Source of the DNA: Pullibacteroides sp964436335
GTDB taxonomy: Bacteria > Bacteroidota > Bacteroidia > Bacteroidales > P3
DNA length: 12,295 nt
Direction: 5' to 3'
Assembly (NCBI GenBank): GCA_964436335.1
Contig: CAYTCD010000055.1
Coordinates: 1 to 12,295, forward strand
Part shown: in pieces, positions 8,101 through 12,295 of the stretch
Layout of the letters: each line of letters opens with the position of its first letter
Position numbering within the stretch: the stretch's first letter is position 1
Made by a program: the position numbers and the translations under genes
The notes under the pieces: model-generated
Databases searched by the model: none
Told to the model about the DNA's origin: nothing
What the model saw: only the letters and a program-made list of their open reading frames with translations

Positions 8101-9299
8101 TTCATCTGGGCCGCAAAACGGACACCATATTCAAAAGCCGCCTGCAATTCCTCGGCGCTTGGCTTGAACTTCACAAAATAACTTTCGCCGCAGAAGGTCA
8201 ATTTGGCCGCCGCGATATTGGTTTCGGCAATATCCTTTGCTTCTCCGCTCCAACCGTAGGAGCCAAAAGCACCGGCCAGTTTGGCACGGTCGCGCAAGGG
8301 TGTAAGGGCGGCAAAACAATTATACAATTGCGGCAAGGCATTCTGATTAATGGTGGGCGAACCAAACAGCAATCCCGATGCTTTTTCCACATGCGCACCG
8401 ATTTCCTCCACCGACATTTTCTCTATATCGCAAAGATCGGCTTCCTTGGCTTGCGAACGGATGCCTTCCGCTATCTTTTCGGCCAACATACGCGTGTAAC
8501 CGTAGGCCGACACGTAGCCCACAAACACGCGATTCGGATTAGGCAATTCCGTAAAAGCCAAACACATCTGCTTGGAATGTGCCACACATTCTTTCCATCC
8601 CGAACGTAACACAGGGCCATGACCGGGACAGATCATACGGATATCCATGGCTTCCACCTTTTCGATGGCTCGAAGGAAAAATTTGCTGAACGGACGCAGA
8701 ATCGCCGCGAAATAATAATCGAAAGCCTCTCTGTAATCGCCCACTTCGTCATCGAATATCTTTTTGGTGGGACTGGCAAAATGCGCCCCGAAAGAATCAC
8801 AGGTAAACAACAGTTTGTCTTCGGGTATATAGGTATAGATGCTGTCGGGCCAATGCAGATTGCTCGCGCCCACAAACTGAAGGGTCTTGCCCCCCAGTTC
8901 CACCCGATCGCCTTCTCTTACCGCCTGCGAAGGAAAATCACAATTTGAAATGTCTTTAAGATACTTCAAGGCTGCCGCACTGGCCAGAACCTTGGCTTTA
9001 GGACACAAGGCTATCAGTTTTTCGAGAGAACCGGAATGGTCGGGTTCGGTGTGATCCAACACGATATAGTCGATATCCGCCGGATCAACCACGGATTTTA
9101 CTTTCTCCATGTAGTCATCGAAAAATGTGGCTTTCGCCGTTTCTATCAATGCCGTCTTTTCCGTTCCCCGCACCAAATAGGAATTATAGGTGGTTCCATA
9201 TTTGGTTTCCATCACCACATCGAACGTAACAATACCGAAATCCAGAATCCCAACCCAGTCGATACCCGGTACAAGATTCACCACTTCACTGTTTTTCAT
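8097..9299 (-). CDS. fprA: Flavodiiron protein (FprA, A-type flavoprotein)
   Basis: A 400-residue protein, standard class A length. It reduces oxygen to water, and in some members nitric oxide to nitrous oxide, at a diiron site, protecting anaerobes in the cytoplasm. Residues about 1-250 are the metallo-beta-lactamase-like domain with all diiron ligands visible: H83-x-E85-x-D87 with H88, H149, D168 and H227 (CPGHGPV). Residues about 256-400 are a flavodoxin domain with the FMN phosphate loop SAYGYT (264-269) and a later FMN loop around GSYGWSGE (346-353). No rubredoxin or reductase domain is fused and none is encoded nearby, so the electron donor lies elsewhere. It follows parC after 54 bp and overlaps prmC by 4 bp. 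I found no convincing promoter in the gap. Confidence 0.96.
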   Translation of the reverse strand: MKNSEVVNLVPGIDWVGILDFGIVTFDVVMETKYGTTYNSYLVRGTEKTALIETAKATFFDDYMEKVKSVVDPADIDYIVLDHTEPDHSGSLEKLIALCPKAKVLASAAALKYLKDISNCDFPSQAVREGDRVELGGKTLQFVGASNLHWPDSIYTYIPEDKLLFTCDSFGAHFASPTKKIFDDEVGDYREAFDYYFAAILRPFSKFFLRAIEKVEAMDIRMICPGHGPVLRSGWKECVAHSKQMCLAFTELPNPNRVFVGYVSAYGYTRMLAEKIAEGIRSQAKEADLCDIEKMSVEEIGAHVEKASGLLFGSPTINQNALPQLYNCFAALTPLRDRAKLAGAFGSYGWSGEAKDIAETNIAAAKLTFCGESYFVKFKPSAEELQAAFEYGVRFAAQMK

Positions 9300-9354
9300 T
9301 GTCGTATAGAATTAAAATTATTTCTTTAAAAAAAACACACTTTGCGGATTCCTT

Positions 9355-11952
9355 CTAAAACAGGCTCAACTGCTCGTTGGGGTCTGCGTCTGCATTGCCG
9401 GGTACCTCCGGTCCGAGTGCCTCCATTCCAAACGCGGAGTCCATTTCCTGTTGCGCTTGTTCGTAATCCGGATCGGGTTGCAGAGGTTCGAGCCATTCCA
9501 CTTTCTTGATTGCATGGTTGGAAAGCCGCTTGCCCTTGGCCTTGAAGCCTTTTACGGCAATAAATTCCACCGGATCCACTATCAAGTCTTCTATCTCTTT
9601 CTTATTGGCCTTGGCATCGAAAACGACCCGCAACTGCGGACAGGCGTTCAGGCTGAGGCTGATGAAACGGCTGTTTTCTTCTTCCACGAAACTTTGCCGC
9701 TTGTCGCTTTCTTCCACCATAAAACGCTTGATGTACCAATAGCCCGATTTGTTCTCGCGATAGACGGCCGTAATGATCCGTTGCGGATAATGCTTGGCAA
9801 TCTGTATCATGTCTTCCTCGAAATGGTTTCCCAAATCGAAGCTCATCAGGCGGTAGGCACCCGTCTCCATCAGCGTGAGGATACGGTCTTCGCCCTTGAA
9901 CTCGCCCAGATACTGGCCGCGTTCCTCCACATTGAGGCGTTTTACGGTTTCATCGTACCAAATCTTGCGCGCCCCCAGCGTGGAAACGCCGGCATCCTTG
10001 AGTTCGATGCGTTTCACGGCATTACGCGACAGGATATTGCCCATGCTGCTGCGCCCCTTCACCGCCAGATCCTTGAAATCGTAGTCGAAAACCAGTTTCT
10101 TGAGCTTGGGCTTGAACCTCAGCTGCACGCGCACCGTTTCGTCCTCCCCGTTGGGATTGGCGGTAAAGTAAAGCACTTGGGAATCTTTGGTTCCCTTAGT
10201 GAGATCGTAATCCTTGTCGCGGGTAATGCCGCCCACCGCAAAACGTTTGGCATAGGCCACGCCGTCTTTGCCGTCGCTATAGACCATGTTGTAAATCGTG
10301 CGTTCATCGTTGCGCTTGAACACGCCGGCATACACGATGTCTTCTCCCACAAATACCTTTTCTCCCACCTTTACCACCTTGAATATACCGTTGCGGCGGA
10401 AAACGATGATGTCGTCGATATCGGAGCATTCACACACGTACTCGTCTTTCTTCAGACCCGTGCCGATAAAACCTTCGGCGCGGTTCACATAAAGTTTCTC
10501 GTTGGTGGCCGCCACCATATTGGCCTGGATATTCTCGAAATTGCGCAACTCGGTCTTGCGTTCACGGCCCACCCCGTATTTTTTCTTGATGTTCTGAAAA
10601 TAAGCAATCGTGTAATCGACCAGATGTGCCAAATGGTTCTGCACTTCTTCCATTTCGCATTCCACCTGGGCTATCTTTTCATCGGCTTTCTTGATGTCGA
10701 ACTTGGAAATCTTGCGCACAGGCTTTTCCACCAGTTTCATCACATCTTCTTCGCTCACCTTACGGCCCAAAGGCTTTTCAAAGGGCTTGAAGGCATTGCG
10801 TATCGCCACCAACTGTTCTTCCCACTTGCGGCTGTCTTTTTCCAAAAGGCGGTAGATGCGTTCTTCAAAGAATATCTTTTCGAGGGAGGTGTAATACCAT
10901 TCGTCTTTGAGTTCGGCCAGGCGTATCTCCAACTCCTTGCCCAACAGCTGCATGGTCTTTTGGGTTGAAATCTCCAGCATTTCCTTTACCCCCAAGAAAC
11001 AGGGCCGCCGTTCTGAAATCACACAGGCATTGGGAGAGATAGACACCTCACAATCGGTAAAGGCATACAGCGCATCGATGGTTGTATCGGGTGAAACACC
11101 AGGCTGGAGGTGCACCAGAATCTCCACTTTCTCCGCCGTATTGTCTTCTACTTTGCGGATTTTTATCTTGCCTCGGTCGCTGGCTTTCAAGATGCTTTCT
11201 ATCAACGAAGAAGTAGTGCAACCATAGGGTATTTCCTGAATCACAAGCGTTTTCTTGTCGATTTGCCCTATCTTGGCACGGACCCGAACCTTTCCGCCAT
11301 GCAAGCCGTTGTTATAGTTCGATACATCGATACTGCCACCTGTGGGAAAATCGGGATACAACTCAAAATCCGCCCCACGCAACACTTTTACCGAGGCATC
11401 GATAAGTTCGTTGAAATTATGCGGCAACACCTTGCAAGCCAAACTGAACCCGATACCTTCCACGCCTTGGAAAAGCAACAAAGGAAACTTGATGGGGAGC
11501 GCCACCGGTTCTTGATTCCTACCATCGTAAGAAGGCTTCCACTCCGTGGTCTTGGGATTGAACGCCACATCGAGGGCGAATTTTGAAAGACGGGCCTCGA
11601 TATAACGCGGCGCCGCCGCCGGGTCTCCGGTAAGGATATTGCCCCTGTTTCCCAGACAGTCTATCAAAAGGTCTTTCTGTCCCAGCTGCACCAAGGCGTC
11701 ACCGATAGAAGCATCCCCATGCGGATGGTATTTCATCGTGTTACCCACCACATTGGCCACCTTGTTGTAACGCCCGTCATCCAATTCACGCATGGAATGG
11801 AGAATACGCCGCTGCACCGGTTTAAGCCCGTCCGACAACTCGGGAACGGCACGGTCCAGATTCACATACGAGGCATAATCCAGCATCCAATTCTTAAACA
11901 AGCCGGGAATGGACGTGATACGTCCGGTTTCGTTATCTTCTTTTTCCGACAT
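9355..11952 (-). CDS. parC: DNA topoisomerase IV subunit A (GyrA/ParC family)
   Basis: An 865-residue type IIA topoisomerase A subunit; with ParE it decatenates replicated chromosomes. The breakage-reunion domain covers roughly residues 10-480. It has the catalytic tyrosine Y117 in AAAPRYIEAR, the quinolone-binding helix HPHGDASIGDAL (76-87) and a long coiled region around 400-510. The C-terminal half carries repeated strands like a degenerate GyrA beta-pinwheel and ends EQLSLF. A81 sits where GyrA has the quinolone-contact Ser83; D85 corresponds to Asp87. GNRG (101-104) replaces the usual aromatic GNF/WG. I chose ATG at 11950-11952 (MSEKEDNETG). The frame is open up to 12189, but the extra 79 residues are not ParC-like and lie over the C-terminus of the upstream gene, whose stop overlaps this start as TGATG. 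The sequence GGAAAGAG just upstream may help initiation. The call parC over gyrA rests on overall similarity to Bacteroidetes ParC and is fairly sure. Confidence 0.93.
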   Translation of the reverse strand: MSEKEDNETGRITSIPGLFKNWMLDYASYVNLDRAVPELSDGLKPVQRRILHSMRELDDGRYNKVANVVGNTMKYHPHGDASIGDALVQLGQKDLLIDCLGNRGNILTGDPAAAPRYIEARLSKFALDVAFNPKTTEWKPSYDGRNQEPVALPIKFPLLLFQGVEGIGFSLACKVLPHNFNELIDASVKVLRGADFELYPDFPTGGSIDVSNYNNGLHGGKVRVRAKIGQIDKKTLVIQEIPYGCTTSSLIESILKASDRGKIKIRKVEDNTAEKVEILVHLQPGVSPDTTIDALYAFTDCEVSISPNACVISERRPCFLGVKEMLEISTQKTMQLLGKELEIRLAELKDEWYYTSLEKIFFEERIYRLLEKDSRKWEEQLVAIRNAFKPFEKPLGRKVSEEDVMKLVEKPVRKISKFDIKKADEKIAQVECEMEEVQNHLAHLVDYTIAYFQNIKKKYGVGRERKTELRNFENIQANMVAATNEKLYVNRAEGFIGTGLKKDEYVCECSDIDDIIVFRRNGIFKVVKVGEKVFVGEDIVYAGVFKRNDERTIYNMVYSDGKDGVAYAKRFAVGGITRDKDYDLTKGTKDSQVLYFTANPNGEDETVRVQLRFKPKLKKLVFDYDFKDLAVKGRSSMGNILSRNAVKRIELKDAGVSTLGARKIWYDETVKRLNVEERGQYLGEFKGEDRILTLMETGAYRLMSFDLGNHFEEDMIQIAKHYPQRIITAVYRENKSGYWYIKRFMVEESDKRQSFVEEENSRFISLSLNACPQLRVVFDAKANKKEIEDLIVDPVEFIAVKGFKAKGKRLSNHAIKKVEWLEPLQPDPDYEQAQQEMDSAFGMEALGPEVPGNADADPNEQLSLF

Positions 11953-12295
11953 CAACTCTTTCCTTTCGTCTTTTGGGTAAACGGCCGGTTGCCACTCCAC
12001 CCGCGTAAGCACAGGGTTTCGAGCAGGGCAAAAACCAACGCGAAGATAAGGAAAACTTTCCACAACCCCTGCCCGCCGTTCAGGTGTTCCACACTGCGGG
12101 AAAGGTCTGTATCGGCCGGGCTCATCACAAAAAGCCCCTTCTGCCCGGAAGCCTTTATCCAAGCGGCAATATCTTCCGCTCCGTAACATTCTGTTTCGGA
12201 TTCCGCCCTATCGTGGTTGAACGGTAGAGGATAGCTTATTTTACCGGAGCATACTGTGTAATGTCCGGCTTCTGTGATTCGTCCGTATTCAAAGA
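11952..12295 (-). CDS. C-terminal end of a BatA-like membrane protein (partial)
   Basis: An open frame enters from the right edge and ends at TGA (11952-11954), giving the last 113 residues of a larger protein. It begins FEYGRITEAGHYTV, resembling the final beta-sandwich strand before the anchor in Bacteroidetes BatA/VWA-type proteins. It ends with one hydrophobic segment, LWKVFLIFALVFALLETLCL (78-97), followed by a basic hydrophilic tail. A single C-terminal anchor after a periplasmic domain is typical of proteins with an N-terminal double-transmembrane (BatA) domain. The N-terminus lies outside the window, so the family call is tentative. Its stop overlaps the parC start as TGATG, so the two are probably co-translated. 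It was found by reading the frame directly. Confidence 0.6.
   Translation of the reverse strand, partial: FEYGRITEAGHYTVCSGKISYPLPFNHDRAESETECYGAEDIAAWIKASGQKGLFVMSPADTDLSRSVEHLNGGQGLWKVFLIFALVFALLETLCLRGWSGNRPFTQKTKGKS

Noticed and set aside
9300..9354. A run of eight T on the minus strand (9335-9328) after parC as an intrinsic terminator, and TAATTTTA as an fprA promoter.
   Set aside because: No stable hairpin precedes the T-run. The promoter-like box lacks the final G and has no -33 partner.
9451..10968. A 505-codon open frame on the plus strand.
   Set aside because: It is antisense to parC, which has clear topoisomerase motifs. The His/Phe/Leu-rich translation is typical of an antisense shadow of a coding gene.
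11953..12189. A 79-residue N-terminal extension of ParC in the same open frame.
   Set aside because: The extension is Cys/Arg/Pro-rich and unlike ParC. The same DNA codes in another frame for the C-terminal membrane anchor of the upstream protein, and TGATG marks the true junction.

Overview
This window reads as chromosomal DNA of a member of the Bacteroidota, probably the Bacteroidales. Two things support this. Several promoters match the Bacteroidetes sigma-ABfr type (TTTG, 19-21 bp, TAnnTTTG). The encoded proteins also look like Bacteroidetes versions of their families: an 865-residue topoisomerase subunit A ending in EQLSLF, RecR, a secreted FKBP isomerase, a flavodiiron protein and a lipoprotein with an SSAC lipobox. 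The species cannot be named from this stretch.

Region 1 (1-1632) holds the 5' part of a 23S rRNA gene on the minus strand, running off the left edge, preceded by a leader of about 200 nt. The leader has two tandem tetraloop hairpins, a boxA-like motif and a near-perfect Bacteroidetes promoter at 1542-1572. Upstream of that promoter is a protein gene, not a 16S gene or the usual tRNA-bearing spacer. The 23S gene therefore appears to be unlinked from 16S and to have its own promoter, unless the assembly is wrong here.

Region 2 (1633-4845) is a two-gene minus-strand operon: a lipoprotein related to M2 (ACE-like) metallopeptidases, then a sodium:solute symporter 6 bp downstream. The lipoprotein keeps the M2 fold signals, but the zinc site HHEMGH reads HRLMGA, so it looks like a pseudopeptidase. 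This pair is the best candidate here for an undescribed function.

Region 3 (4846-5617) carries recR, the only plus-strand gene, facing a hairpin terminator that serves the opposing operon.

Region 4 (5618-12295) is a tightly packed minus-strand array. In order of transcription it holds the C-terminal end of a BatA-like membrane protein, the topoisomerase IV subunit A gene parC, the flavodiiron protein fprA, the release-factor methyltransferase prmC, a BadF/GlcNAc-kinase-type sugar kinase and a periplasmic FKBP isomerase. Several junctions overlap (TGATG, ATGA, and a 20-bp overlap), so translational coupling is likely. Apart from the rRNA arrangement and the pseudopeptidase operon, the content is ordinary core genome.
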